Positions 1 to 10,006 of a DNA stretch of 23,698 bases are shown here, one piece after another. The translations under genes and the position numbers were made by a program. The stretch spans positions 187,143 to 210,840 of the forward strand of contig NW_014575553.1 in assembly GCF_000708205.1 (NCBI RefSeq), given 5' to 3'. The DNA comes from Mixia osmundae IAM 14324. Lineage: Eukaryota; Basidiomycota; Mixiomycetes; Mixiales; Mixiaceae. The notes beneath the pieces are model-generated. The model had not been told where the DNA came from, made no database searches, and saw nothing but the letters and a program-made list of their open reading frames with translations. Position 1 is the stretch's first letter. Each line of letters opens with the position of its first letter.

Positions 1-160
1 CTCAGCATCGTCTGTACATACAGCCTGTTGGACAGACCTGATTGCGACATCAGCCGCAGCAGGATTCGAGCACTTTTAACTCACTGCCATGGATGTGTTG
101 CGAGTCTCGTAGCAGGCTCGAGAGCCCCTCTTGCGAGCATTCGCGCGGGCACTGCGTGCT
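1..160 (-). pseudogene. Partial inverted copy of the mS29/DAP3 3' end
   Basis: Read on the minus strand, bases 1-133 match 23470-23602 of the mS29 gene in this window with four substitutions: one synonymous change in an exon and three in the intron. The match then continues to about 160 with an 8-base gap and clearly more mismatches. The copied piece covers the end of exon 8, the whole 47-nt last intron and the start of exon 9, so it arose by DNA duplication and not through spliced RNA. It runs off the left edge, so its other end is unseen. The 8-base gap breaks the reading frame of the exon part and no start lies upstream, so I read it as a gene fragment. Confidence 0.85.
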
Positions 161-280
161 TCCCTGGCAGAGCGCAAAGTCAGCGCGTCGCATAGCCAAG
201 GCCTCATAGCGCGCTCGGTATTGCCACCTCAGCGCTCAGAGAGCATTGAATCAGCTAGCACCGGCACGCACTCACACTCG

Positions 281-356
281 GAGTGTCCTCATATGGCGAC
301 TGTCGACGAATGAGTCTCATTTAGAGTGTCCTCACGTCATGACTATCGACGAATAG
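281..356. repeat. Diverged 43-bp tandem duplication
   Basis: Two units start at 281 and 324, each with GAGTGTCCTCA. About 25 of the first 33 positions agree, including a shared TCGACGAAT. The repeat lies between the mS29 fragment and the 3' end of the transporter gene. No function is visible; it looks like a local slippage product. The rest of 161-418 holds nothing I can recognise apart from the transporter's 3' flank. Confidence 0.6.
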
Positions 357-418
357 GGCAATGCAATCCATAAGCACACCTCGATATCTGCTGTTCAATA
401 CACTGTGCCCGCGCTGCC

Positions 419-2446
419 CTAATCTTCTGTCTTTGTAGTTTGCTCTTTCTGTGGCTGCGCCAATGCTGCCATCATAGCCTTCTGAGCATCTAGTACCGAG
501 TGACCACGCTCCATGCCGAAAGCCGCGAAGAAGGCTACACCGGCTAGTGCTACAGAGATGAGCCAAGTGTCGTTCAGTGCCGCCTGCAGCTTCAGGATGA
601 CGGGTGGCAGCAGCTCGGCAGGCACCACTTCACGGAACGCGCTGACACCTACTGCCAGCACGCTGTCGACGTTCACGCCAGGTACGTCTCTGAGGCCGAC
701 GACGAATCTGTTCTGGAAGATTGCTTGAGCGACACTGACAAAAACAGCGCCACCCAACGTCTGACTGAAGATGACGATAGCAGATCCCAATTCGAGATCT
801 CGGAGCTCCAGTACGCACTGCGATGCGAGGAACGGCTGCATGAAAGCCACGCCGGGTCCGAGACCGGCTAGAAACTGAAGACCAGCCCATTGAGCAGTCG
901 AAGTCGTCGGCGTGAAGGTGTACAGCGTTCCGGCGCCGATAGCAAGCATGGCCGTGCCTCCGAATATCCACGGCATATACCACCCGTACTTATTCGTCAA
1001 CCCGCCTGACACAGTCACGGCTAGAATGACCGCGATGATGAAGGGCAGATTCTGGACACCTGATCTAATGGCCGATGAACCTCTGACGGCTTGGAAATAC
1101 AGCGGCAAGAAGTATAAGAGCGAGAAGTAAGATGCGCCTATGCAGAAGTTGACGACGGATCCGAATGCGATGGTGCGCTGCTTGCAGATCCGTGGCACCA
1201 AGGTGGCGCGTTCTCCCATCCAGACCTGATCGACCGCGAAGACGGCAGCGATGGCGACACATCCGACGATCAAGCCGACAGTGCGAGAAGAGCCCCATGA
1301 CCATCCTTGTTTGACGCCACCATTTTGACAGACCAGCAGGAGACATACAATTGATGCAAGGGCCAATACGGTGCCTTGCCAATCGATTCGCTTGAGGCGC
1401 TGAATTGCAGAGAATTCATGTGGACGTTTGGGCACGCTGAGGAAGAAGAGAATGACAGCTGCGGTGATGCCACCGATCGGCAAATTTACGAAGAAGCACC
1501 ACCCTAAACCCCTGTTCAGCTTGGCGAATGTCGTGAGGGCTCTGGCTTACTCCAAGTAGCTTTGGAAGTGAAGACGCCGCCAAGCAGGGGACCTATACTC
1601 GCTCCGATGCCGTAGACCGCTCCGACAAGCGAGGTGAGAAGAGGTCGCGTCTCGAGTGGTGCGATCAGTGAGATGATGATCAAGCAACCTGTTTGTGCGG
1701 GATCAGACTAGCCCACCAGTCGAGCTCTCGATGGTGCCTACCGCTGTAGCCTGTGAGGCGAGATCAGAGGGTCAGCTTGGCATCAACGCAAGCTCAGCGT
1801 GCGTACCTCCAGCCATTCCGCTGCCAGCTATCGCTCTGCCTACGATGAATGTCTTCGAGTCTTGCGCGACCGCACAAATAAGGGAGCCGAGCTGTCCGGG
1901 CTTCAGATACAGTCGACGATATGGAAGCGATCATGAGCTGACCTCGAAGATACCCAAGGAGAGTAAAATGATAGTCTTGATCGGGAAGGACGCGTATAGT
2001 CGGCCGAAGAGCGGTTGGAGTGCAGTTGAGGTCAAGAGATATGCGCTCCCGTACCAGCCAATGTCGCTGAAGGAATGGAAATCATCCGTGATCTTTGGGA
2101 TTGCCGTGCTAATGATGACCTGCAGATGCGTTCAGCAAGTCCAAGAAGCACAACGTGGAATCGGTCGAACCTGATCTAGTGCGACAAGAAACACAAAGAG
2201 GGTGACGCCAAGCATGATAAGTGACAGTCTTGCTTTGCCTGGGTAGGCAGGTGCAGATGCGTCGTAGGCATCGTCTCCATTGCTGACATTCTTCTCGAGC
2301 TCGTTTGCTTTCTCAGAGGTGAGGGAAGCACTACGCGGTACGCCTTCCGACGAATCGTCCTTTACTCCTTCAGTGGGCGGAAGATGAGCCTCTTGCGCTA
2401 TTACAGCGGCAGTCGCCTCCTTGTTCTTGATGCCGAACCGGGCCAT
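419..2446 (-). CDS. DHA2-family multidrug:H+ antiporter (MFS, 14 TM)
   Basis: This is a major facilitator transporter of the 14-helix drug:H+ antiporter 2 family, expected to export toxic compounds across the plasma membrane. Exons on the minus strand are 2446-2171, 2119-1943, 1891-1807, 1750-1742, 1688-1551 and 1503-419, joined by GT-AG introns of 51, 51, 56, 53 and 47 nt. They give 589 residues. After a hydrophilic N-terminus of about 75 residues comes the first helix, with the LVALDQ signature split by intron 1. Family blocks follow: IGWYGSAYLLT, FGRLY, VGRAIAGSGMAGG, ETRPLLTSLVGAVYGI, GPLLGGVFT and TWRWCFFVNLPIG. The fourth exon is only 9 nt and supplies the YS of the conserved G-x-x-S-G segment. 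The start is the only ATG in that frame, at 2446. Family assignment is firm; the substrate is unknown. Confidence 0.93.
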
Positions 2447-2881
2447 TTGGTGCAGACAGTATTGGCACGTCGAGGAAGGATATGTAGTTCATATGTAAAC
2501 GGCGTCGGCCGAAGTTGCGAGGCGCTTACTCATGCAATCTCGCTGATAACGCGCTTAAACGCGTGGTGATATTGAGTCATCAGACACGTGCCAACTCCAC
2601 GGGGACTACTTTGTGGTATCCACCATGCTGTCGATCGGCCCAAGGTTCGCGTTGATCGTGTCTTGGTCGCACATCTTGCAGTCTGCTCTACAGCCGCACA
2701 TTCTGCATTTCGTCGTTCGCCAGACTGCGTAATGCCGTATGAGCAACGCGCAGAAAGCCCTATTCGAAGCCTGGATATTCGTTCGTCTAGCGTCAGTCGG
2801 ATGAGCTTACGAGGATGCGCTGCGAAGAGCGTAAAGATGGGCTAGAGCAGGATTCAAGCCTTTGTGACTGTCCTCTGCATT
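2447..2881. other. Intergenic: transporter promoter and phospholipase 3' flank
   Basis: These 435 bases hold the upstream region of the minus-strand transporter and the downstream flank of the phospholipase. No convincing gene is present: open frames here lack start context, introns or recognisable protein sequence. Two possible regulatory sites are listed separately. Confidence 0.6.
2574..2590. promoter_or_regulatory. AP-1/Gcn4-type site TGAGTCA next to an E-box CACGTG
   Basis: A perfect TGAGTCA lies at 2574-2580, about 130 bp upstream of the transporter ATG, and a palindromic CACGTG lies at 2585-2590. Fungal bZIP factors of the Gcn4 and Yap1 type bind TGA(C/G)TCA-like sites, and drug exporters are common targets. 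The sites are seen; their use is inferred. Confidence 0.4.
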
Positions 2882-4384
2882 CTATAGTCGAATGGTCCGA
2901 CCGACGGGAACAACATCAAATGCTTTGCTGTCTATGCCCAGCTTTGCACGGGCTCTTGCTAGATCCTTGGGCGGATCGTCGTAATACTCATCAGAGAGGG
3001 ACCAAGTTCCCCAATGAACGCCAATGGACCGCTGAGCTCGGATGTCTCTGTGTATGTTGACAGCACCTTCTGGATCAACGTGCTGCGGTGAAAGATGCCA
3101 TCTCGGCTCGTAGGCTCCAATCGGTAGAGCGGCTAGCGTAAAGGGACCGTAGGCTCGACCGATGGCTTCAAAGACGGGACAGTAGCCAGTATCGCCACAA
3201 TGGAAGAAGCGATCGCGAGAGCCGATGACGGCAAAGGAGCACCAGAGCGATTGGTTCGTGTCAAGCGGTGTACGCGCTGACCAATGCATCGTCGGTAGGC
3301 AAACAATCTCGATGGGCGGGCGTCCGTCTGCTTCGAGTGTCGTCGTCTGCCACCATGTCAGTTCGCGCACGGTGTGTATGCCTCGCCGTCTGAAGAAATC
3401 GCCCAGGCCAAGTGGGACGACCCAGGTAATGCTGTTGCCTAGATAGTCGACTGCCCGTGCATCAAGATGATCGAAGTGGTTGTGTGAGACGAGACAGACA
3501 TCAACCGCGAGCAGGTGTGTGATCGGACAAGGGAGGGGCCGCATACGTTTGGGCGCCAAGAAGGTGTCCAGCGGCTGATGACCAAACACGGGATCCGTAA
3601 GGATGTTGACGCCGTCTAATTGACAAAAGAGCGTAGACTGTCCGAACCAGGTGACCGTCATGCGCTTGCCGACTGTAATCTTCGCATCGTCGGGTGCGAT
3701 AGACCTTTTGAACCTTTCCACGGCTATGCGATCGCCCTCATCGGACAGACTTCTGCTTGTCGCAGCACTGCTCGTGCCGGTCTGGGAGAGACGTGCCCAG
3801 CTACCGCCCATCTTGTCATCCTGAGCTAGCCCTGGATTGCTGTTGTCAGGATCGAGGTGGACTAGGTCTGACGCCATCTCTGGGTCATTCGCAAACAGCA
3901 GCTGAAAGTCTGGTCGCTCGACTGGCAGCGCTTTCTTGACGGTTTCCTCGTCATCCCTGCTCAGGCCCCCTGTCCAGCCTGTCTTGCCCGTGAGGGGTTG
4001 GATGATAAGCTTCCATACGAGCCATTCCCATGCGCCCTCCTCTCGGAACTCTGTAAAAGGATTGTGCCATCGCCCGCCAGCGATGATGGGAGCAAAACGT
4101 TCCTGTATTGCCTCGAGCTCCTCTGGGCCTGCTCGTGTCGCGTCACTCGACTCGGCCGAGGCAGATGAGTGTATACGCTTGACAATTGATTCATAGCGTC
4201 GCTTGCGTCGTCTGATGACGGTATGTCGCACGGTCTCCGTATAAGAATAGTATGCAAGCCTGTCGGTCGCTCCTTAGCTTTGTCCACGCTGAAGGGCGGT
4301 CAATGCCTACGGCCCGAGGGTGAAAACGGCAACTAGGGTCAGACCGGTCGTCCTGAGCAAGCTGTGTGCATTGCTCTGCGTCAT
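2882..4384 (-). CDS. NAPE-hydrolysing phospholipase D / FMP30-like metallo-beta-lactamase
   Basis: The family releases N-acylethanolamines from N-acyl-phosphatidylethanolamine; the yeast member FMP30 is a mitochondrial inner-membrane protein. The large exon (4259-2882) has no ATG near its 5' end, only a GTG at 4231, and an in-frame stop lies upstream. A first exon at 4384-4311, joined through a 51-nt GT-AG intron (4310-4260), solves this and gives 483 residues. That exon adds ATG plus a hydrophobic stretch (LTLVAVFTLGPLAYY) followed by the basic RRRKRRYE, a clear N-terminal membrane anchor. The catalytic fold shows TWFGQSTLF, NILTDPVFG, the zinc motif SHNHFDHLD (about residues 282-290), a later FHCGDTGY and a final GVHWGTW. 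It is divergent from the dioxygenase gene and shares its promoter. Organelle targeting is inferred. Confidence 0.9.
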
Positions 4385-4474
4385 GCGCCGGCCGCTCGCC
4401 TGTTCTGTAAGATCCCCCTGATGGCAGAGCCGGCTCCCGCAAGGGGCGCCTTGCCACGTCAGAGTCAGGGCGCT

Positions 4475-4520
4475 GATCACGCGATCACGCGCTGTCGATC
4501 GCAGTTGGCTTAGTAAGCCA
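4475..4520. promoter_or_regulatory. Shared divergent promoter: 15-bp palindrome with TTAGTAA, plus GATCACGC direct repeat
   Basis: Between the phospholipase (ATG 4384, minus) and the dioxygenase (plus) lies TGGCTTAGTAAGCCA at 4506-4520, two 7-bp arms around one base. Its core TTAGTAA matches the known Yap1-type response element. A GATCACGC direct repeat sits at 4475-4490. The symmetry is seen; the Yap1 link is an inference from motif identity. Confidence 0.45.
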
Positions 4521-4636
4521 CAATGGCGGCATATCACGCGTTTCGAGGTGCTTCAATTCCGAATCGCTCTGATCAGCTCGCTCACGCCCCAGACAGCGAT
4601 AGAAGCAACCTACAGATAGCAGCAAAAGACTCCATA

Positions 4637-6096
4637 ATGGTCATCCGTACTATGAGCAGCTTGCGCAATGCGTCCACGACCCAAACATTCGACCATGCCA
4701 GTCCGGCCTATCGATCGACGTGTAAGTGCTGACTGTGTAAACACAACATCAGATCATGCTCACTCGGCTGTTTGCAGACACACTCGCACTGACCGGTCGA
4801 GACTGGTCGCCGCCTCCCAGTCGACCTGCGCCGATATTTGCCACAGCGCTCAGTCATTCTGCCACTCTGCCGACCGAGTCAGATTTTGATCGTGTGACCA
4901 TCAATGTCAACAGCGAAGGTGCTTGCGAACCACGCTATGACGAAGACGGCAGGGAAGTGGACGAGCGAGGCTTTCCGGCCACACTGGTACCTTCCGGCGC
5001 ACTTGACCCCCATGTTTATCCTCGCTCGGACTTGGCACCCGCTATCGGCACAGAATTCGATCCGTCCGTTCAACTGGCTGACATTCTCGACGCGCCAAAC
5101 TCGGCAGACATCCTGAGAGATCTTGCTATTCTCATCTCGCATCGTGGCGTAGTCTTTTTCAAGCATCAGGACATTCTGACACCTCAGCAACTCGCCACCG
5201 TGACCAAGCTGCTCGGCGAGCTGTCCGGTAGCCCAAAGGCGTCAGGTCTTCACATCCATCCTCTCACATCGGACTTCAGCGAATCGGGCGAGTTCATCGG
5301 CAAGATATCCAACGAGCGAGAGTAAGCGGCGCTTTTGTAGCTTGGAGGACCATGCGCTGACTCGTGCTTCGACTCAGAGCGAACGGCGCACAGATCTCAT
5401 TTGCGGATGAGCGCAGCAACTTCGCCTCGGCTGGCTGGCATACCGACATCTCGTTTGAGCCTGTTCCCAGCAACTTTGCCGCTCTTAGGATGCACACGCT
5501 CCCTCCGACGGGCGGCGACACCCTGTGGGCAAGCTCGTATGCCGCGTATGAGAAGCTCTCGCCCGCGATGGCGCAGATGCTTGAAGGGTGCACTGCAACG
5601 CATCATGCAGACATGTTTAAAGAGCAAGCCAGTCGCTACGGCTTCCCTCTTCGCACGGAAGCACGCGGCCACCCGCTCAATGTCGGTGACCATCTATCGG
5701 CCTCTCATCCGGTCATCCGAACCAACCCTGTCACGGGCCTGAAAGGACTCTTTGTCAACAAGAGCTTCACCAAGCGGATCAATGAGCTCTCTCGGGACGA
5801 GTCCAACATCGTGCTCGAATACCTGTACAGGCTCATCTCTGACAACCACGACATCCAAGTGCGATACCGCTGGGGTCTCTCAGACGTTGCCATGTACGTC
5901 TTCTGTTGATGTGCTGCGATACACAGACTGACGCTCTCTGCGCAGATGGAGCAACACGAGCACACAGCACTGCGCCACCTTCGACTATGATGGTCCTCGA
6001 GGAGGCGACAGAGCAGTCTCGCTCGGCGAAGTGCCGTACTATGATCCTGCCTCGCGCTCTCGCAAGGAAGCGCTCGAGGCTGCCTATGCTGTCTGA
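4637..6096 (+). CDS. TauD/TfdA-type Fe(II)/2-oxoglutarate dioxygenase (JLP1-like)
   Basis: Family members hydroxylate sulfonates such as taurine, or related carboxylates, using 2-oxoglutarate and O2; yeast JLP1 releases sulfite from sulfonates. Exons are 4637-4721, 4778-5321, 5378-5893 and 5946-6096, with GT-AG introns of 56, 56 and 52 nt, giving 431 residues. Iron ligands are visible: H231 and D233 in GWHTDISF and the distal H390 in STQHCATFDY, followed by R400 and R404 in PRGGDR, one of which should bind 2-oxoglutarate. VSLGEVPYYDP is the usual C-terminal block. The start is uncertain: in-frame ATGs also occur at 4523 and 4652. Retaining intron 1 would open an alternative in-frame start at 4756 (MLTRLFADTLAL). 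The substrate cannot be read from sequence. Confidence 0.9.
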
Positions 6097-6256
6097 ACGC
6101 CTGCACACCGACCAGAGCAGACTCCTCCTGTAGATCTTTACACATGTCGTACTATCAGCCACGTATGCAATCTTCCGCGGTCTTGCCCTCCTTGCCGCGC
6201 TCTCTCAGCGCTCCGCCTTGTAACTCGAATTCTCTTGCCGTCAGCATGGCAGGGTG

Positions 6257-7561
6257 ATGAGCAGCGTCTCCAGCGAGGCTTCTGATGAATCATTGTCAGA
6301 CATCACCGATGGAGACGTGACCCAGGACGTGACCCAGTCGAGCCGGCTCGCCAAGGAGACCACAAACGATACACCCGGCTACAAGACCTTTCTGTCCTTT
6401 GCGGCCGCACACGATGCAGTGACGAATGAGCGTCATGATCACCTCTTCTGGCCTTCAGATCGCTGGATCTACCTCTCCGCCAGCTTGAAAGCACTCGAGC
6501 GACGTGTCAAGCCACAAGAGGCGAGACATATCGCACCTATCATCTGGCGACTCCTTGCTCGTCTCGACGATCTCCTTGCAAGACCGGTACTCAGAACACA
6601 GGCCTACAAAGCGTCATTACAGAGCGAGGATGCACTGGCGCTCGTCAAGCTGCGTCAGAAGTGGTCTGTCCGGCGCACAACAAGCATCTGGGGGATCGCG
6701 CTTTCGTCTGGAGTCAAGCCGATCGATCTGGACGGCTCTCCCTGCGACCTGGCTATCCAACTGGCTATCGAAAAGCAGCTGCTTACCTCTGTTCCCACAC
6801 AGTCTATCGAATTCGTCAATGTGAACAAATTGCCGGACACTTTGGTTCGTTTTACCGACATTGCCAGCTGGTATGCAGCCGCACAGCCTACAGCGATGCC
6901 GTACAACTGGTCGACCGTCAGCGTGCGTACGCTCAGCTTGCAGGGCTGTCGGCTCGATGACTTGCCGGCTCAGCTGCTCGCGGAACTACTTCCGAATGTG
7001 GAGCATGTCCGCCTGTACCGCTGTGGCTGGCCAGATGTTCCGCCATCGGTGCTGGTCTTTCCGAAGCTCCGGAGGATAAGCACGGACATCACTCAGAAGC
7101 AAGCCAGTAGTGACTCTCTGCCGCCACTACCGGGACCCTCGAAGCTGGAGCGCATACCGAGCCTTGTTGATATTCTTTCTGGCATGCTCCGAGAGACCGG
7201 AGCGTCGGTCGCAGATCTGCCGGACCATCTGCAACATTGCGTCTCACAAAGCTACCGATGTAGGTGCTGCAGAAGCTTTGTTAGCTCTGCTTCATCAGAC
7301 TTTGTCGCTGGCGATCACGTCGAAGAGCTTTCTCATGGTCGACCGAGCACAGTCACCTCGAGCAGCGTCGCCGCGATCGATCAGTGCTTGCTGCTTTCAA
7401 ATCCTTGCTGGCGGTATTGCCTCGCTTGTCTGCCTCGACATTTCGCCAACGAGCCCGTGCAGGCCGGGCACGCTGGCCTATACACCGTGCGCTGTGGCTG
7501 TCCAATCTGCGATAGCGAACGGAGACAGAAACATGCACAGTGGTCCAGACGGAGACGCTAG
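6257..7561 (+). CDS. Leucine-rich-repeat protein with Cys-rich C-terminus, function unknown
   Basis: This is a single-exon gene of 434 residues. ATG 6257 lies just after a 3-codon upstream frame at 6246. I do not recognise a named family. The N-terminus is acidic and Ser/Thr-rich, with a 12-bp tandem repeat (6314-6337) encoding DVTQDVTQ. The middle is helical. About residues 223-273 hold two to three leucine-rich repeats (VRTLSLQGCRLDDLP, VEHVRLYRCGWPDVP). The C-terminal third is Cys-rich, with CRCC near 335, YCLAC near 385 and CGCPIC near 415, which could bind zinc. The layout recalls fungal LRR proteins that carry C-x2-C pairs after the repeats. A 160-codon frame overlaps its 3' half in another register. 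The LRR frame is preferred because it is continuous with the ordered N-terminal part and keeps the paired cysteines. Confidence 0.75.
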   Translation: MSSVSSEASDESLSDITDGDVTQDVTQSSRLAKETTNDTPGYKTFLSFAAAHDAVTNERHDHLFWPSDRWIYLSASLKALERRVKPQEARHIAPIIWRLLARLDDLLARPVLRTQAYKASLQSEDALALVKLRQKWSVRRTTSIWGIALSSGVKPIDLDGSPCDLAIQLAIEKQLLTSVPTQSIEFVNVNKLPDTLVRFTDIASWYAAAQPTAMPYNWSTVSVRTLSLQGCRLDDLPAQLLAELLPNVEHVRLYRCGWPDVPPSVLVFPKLRRISTDITQKQASSDSLPPLPGPSKLERIPSLVDILSGMLRETGASVADLPDHLQHCVSQSYRCRCCRSFVSSASSDFVAGDHVEELSHGRPSTVTSSSVAAIDQCLLLSNPCWRYCLACLPRHFANEPVQAGHAGLYTVRCGCPICDSERRQKHAQWSRRRR

Positions 7562-7745
7562 CTTGTTGTTCATCCTACGCGGTGCAACGTGACCTGGTCG
7601 CGTAATTTCTGAAGCCGTGCGTGCCTGCGAATTTCCCAGCCTTGAGATTGTCGCATGCGAATCAGATAGACCCCCGGTAGCTCCTCGAAGTGAGCGGCCG
7701 CAGCATATCCCAGGAGACTGCGCAGCGGACCCGCTGTCACTCGCG

Positions 7746-9901
7746 ATGAATGGCGCGAATGGGCATGTACAGCAACCCATCCTCGAATGGGACGAGGAGG
7801 GCGTCAAGGCTTGGCTCAGCTCACTCAATCTCAGTCAGTTCGGCTCTCAGATAGATGGTGAGCTAGGAGCACGCCTGGATCCGCTCCGCGCTCACCGCCG
7901 ACAGAGCACGGCATCACTGGCGAGATCCTGGTCCACCTCGACCACGAAGCTCTGAGGGACATCGGCGTACACTCGGTCGTACGCCTATCCTGAGCCTACC
8001 ATGTTTGCTGCTAATACTTCGAGCAGGGTCAACGACTTGCCATTCTCAAGGCAGTCTACAACGTCAAGCTGCGCGACAAGATCCCAATCGAGGATGGTCA
8101 TTGGATCCCGCCATGTGAGCGCACGCTCGAGCCTGAACAAGCATGCATCTGATGCAAGTGTTGCACAGCCGATCAGGACGAGTCAGCTGCGAGCGATGAT
8201 GCAGCCCTGTTTGACGGTCTCAGCTCCCCCATGCGGGTCTATGAACTCATCAGCGACCGCGATGAACGGATCGTCTCCTTGGAGAGGGAGATTGTCAGAC
8301 TTGGCGATGCCCTGCAGGCACTGCGCGAAGAGATGCAGCAGATCACTCGTACGATCACGAGCAATCCGGCAACCTCTATGAGACCAGGCTCGAGTCCATC
8401 AAAGTCGCCCACCGGTTTCCAGTTTCCTCAGCAGCTCAGCAGCATAACGCGAGCACCACAGCTGGCTGGATCCCGTGTCTCCGCTCACGGACGCTCACAG
8501 TCGACTACCGTGCCTACGCCACCTCAGGCAGTCGCTCAGCGCGTTTTGACACATGCGAGAGCAAGCTCGACCGCTAACGTGACGACCGCCGCCATCGGCT
8601 CGAGTCCATCCGGATCTTCAGCGCTGCTCCCGTTACTGTCCAGCCCTGCAACGACATCGTATTCGCCCGAGCGTATCCTGCCTCCGCTGCCAATGTCAGC
8701 GACGGGACCGCTCACGCCTTCCATGGGCACGCCCACGACCGCGAATAGCCATGCCTCGTCGTCCAGTAGCACGGGCGCCTTCTTTTCTGATTCGGCAAGA
8801 TCCCAATCTGCGGCCACTAGCGTCTTCTCGATCGATCAGCAAGGCCAGAGTAGCCGCACCTCCGTCGCGACGACAGCCGTCAGCCCAGACGTGCAGCAGC
8901 CGCTATCTTCGAGCGCCAAGAGCGTTGCCTCTTCTTCTGGCAGTGCCGATAATCCGTACAAATCGTTCAAAGTCACTCTAGAGGACCCCTGCTATCGCGT
9001 ACTTCCCGCCGCACTGAAGAAGTACAATATCAATGACGACTGGAGAGACTACGCACTGTTCATTTGCTACGGCTCGAATGAAAAATGCCTGTCTTACGAC
9101 GACAAACCCCTGTTGCTGTTCCAGAAGCTCAAAGAGAGTGGACAGAAGCCGTGCTTCCTATTGCGACACATCAGAGATATAAAGTCACCTATCGCAGTCG
9201 CTGCTGCCAAACACGCTGCACGGATGGAGAAGCGCGCCAAGGATGGTCAAACGACGACCTCGACTGCTACCGCTCACAAGGATTACACTCGGAACACACG
9301 CTTGCACCACCCGCCCGTGCTGCAACCCGTCGGCAGAAGCCAGGTCAGCCCGGGCCGAGAGGGCAGCTATAGCGAAGATGCGTCTATCAGCAGGCCTGCC
9401 ATCGGATATGCACTCGCTATCTATCCATATCTGGCCGAGCGTGAGGTATGCTGCACTCGTTTCACAGCAGACGGCGCTGATGATGATATGACGTCGTCGT
9501 GACAGGACGAGCTCGATGTGGCTGTAGGCGATACGTTTGCGATCCTCAGCAAGACCAAGGGATGGTGGGTCGTGCATCGCGAGTCAAACTCGCCGGATGT
9601 CGACGTGACTCGGTCTGCCTGGATTCCCGCTGGCTGCCTGCTCGAGACCTCTGTCTCTGCACTCTCGCTGGTCACTTCGGCAAACGGTGCATCATCGGTC
9701 ATCAACCCGCTCTCGATCGTCTCTCAATCCACGCCCAGTATTGCACTCATGGACTACAAATCTCGCGGCAACGACGAGCTCAGTCTGGTCAAAGGCGAAC
9801 GCCTGAACGTCTACAAACGCTACAATCACTTTAGCTTCGCGATCAACGATGCTACAGGTCAGAGGGGATGGGCACCGGGTTGGCTTCTTGGCAAGGTGTA
9901 G
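7746..9901 (+). CDS. Ste50/Ubc2-type MAPK adaptor: SAM, RA and two SH3 domains
   Basis: Ste50-type adaptors link Cdc42/Ras signals and the MAPKKK Ste11 in mating, filamentation and osmotic pathways; Ustilago Ubc2 has the same four-domain order. Exons are 7746-7857, 7905-7978, 8027-8114, 8169-9445 and 9506-9901 (GT-AG introns of 47, 48, 54 and 60 nt), giving 648 residues. The SAM domain (about 13-85) is split over three introns and shows VKAWLSSLNLSQF, ILVHLDHEALRDIG and QRLAILKAVYNVK. A short coiled coil follows, then a long Ser/Pro-rich linker. The RA domain (about 350-430) has YKSFKVTLEDPCYRVLPAAL and CFLLRHI. SH3-1 (about 505-564) starts ALAIYPYL and has GWWVVHRE; SH3-2 (about 598-646) has ALMDYKSRGNDELSLVKGE and WAPGWLLGKV. 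The ATG is the first in frame before the SAM domain. Confidence 0.95.
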
Positions 9902-10006
9902 TTGCCCCATGTTGTAGCATGCGCGTCATCGTCATCATCGATCTGTACTTTGTCTCTTTGGCACGCGTTTGGCGTCGTTTGTTCGGCGCACTTCTCAGCG
10001 ACGGGC

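Noticed and set aside
131-313. 60-codon plus-strand frame near the left edge
   Set aside because: It starts without ATG, overlaps the mS29 fragment and the tandem repeat, and has no recognisable protein features.
4231-4231. GTG as start of the phospholipase
   Set aside because: Nuclear genes rarely use GTG, and a spliced upstream exon with ATG gives a coherent membrane anchor.
4722-4752. 31-nt intron in the dioxygenase ending at the CATCAG acceptor
   Set aside because: It is shorter than any other intron here. The TTTGCAG acceptor at 4777 gives a typical 56 nt and the correct frame.
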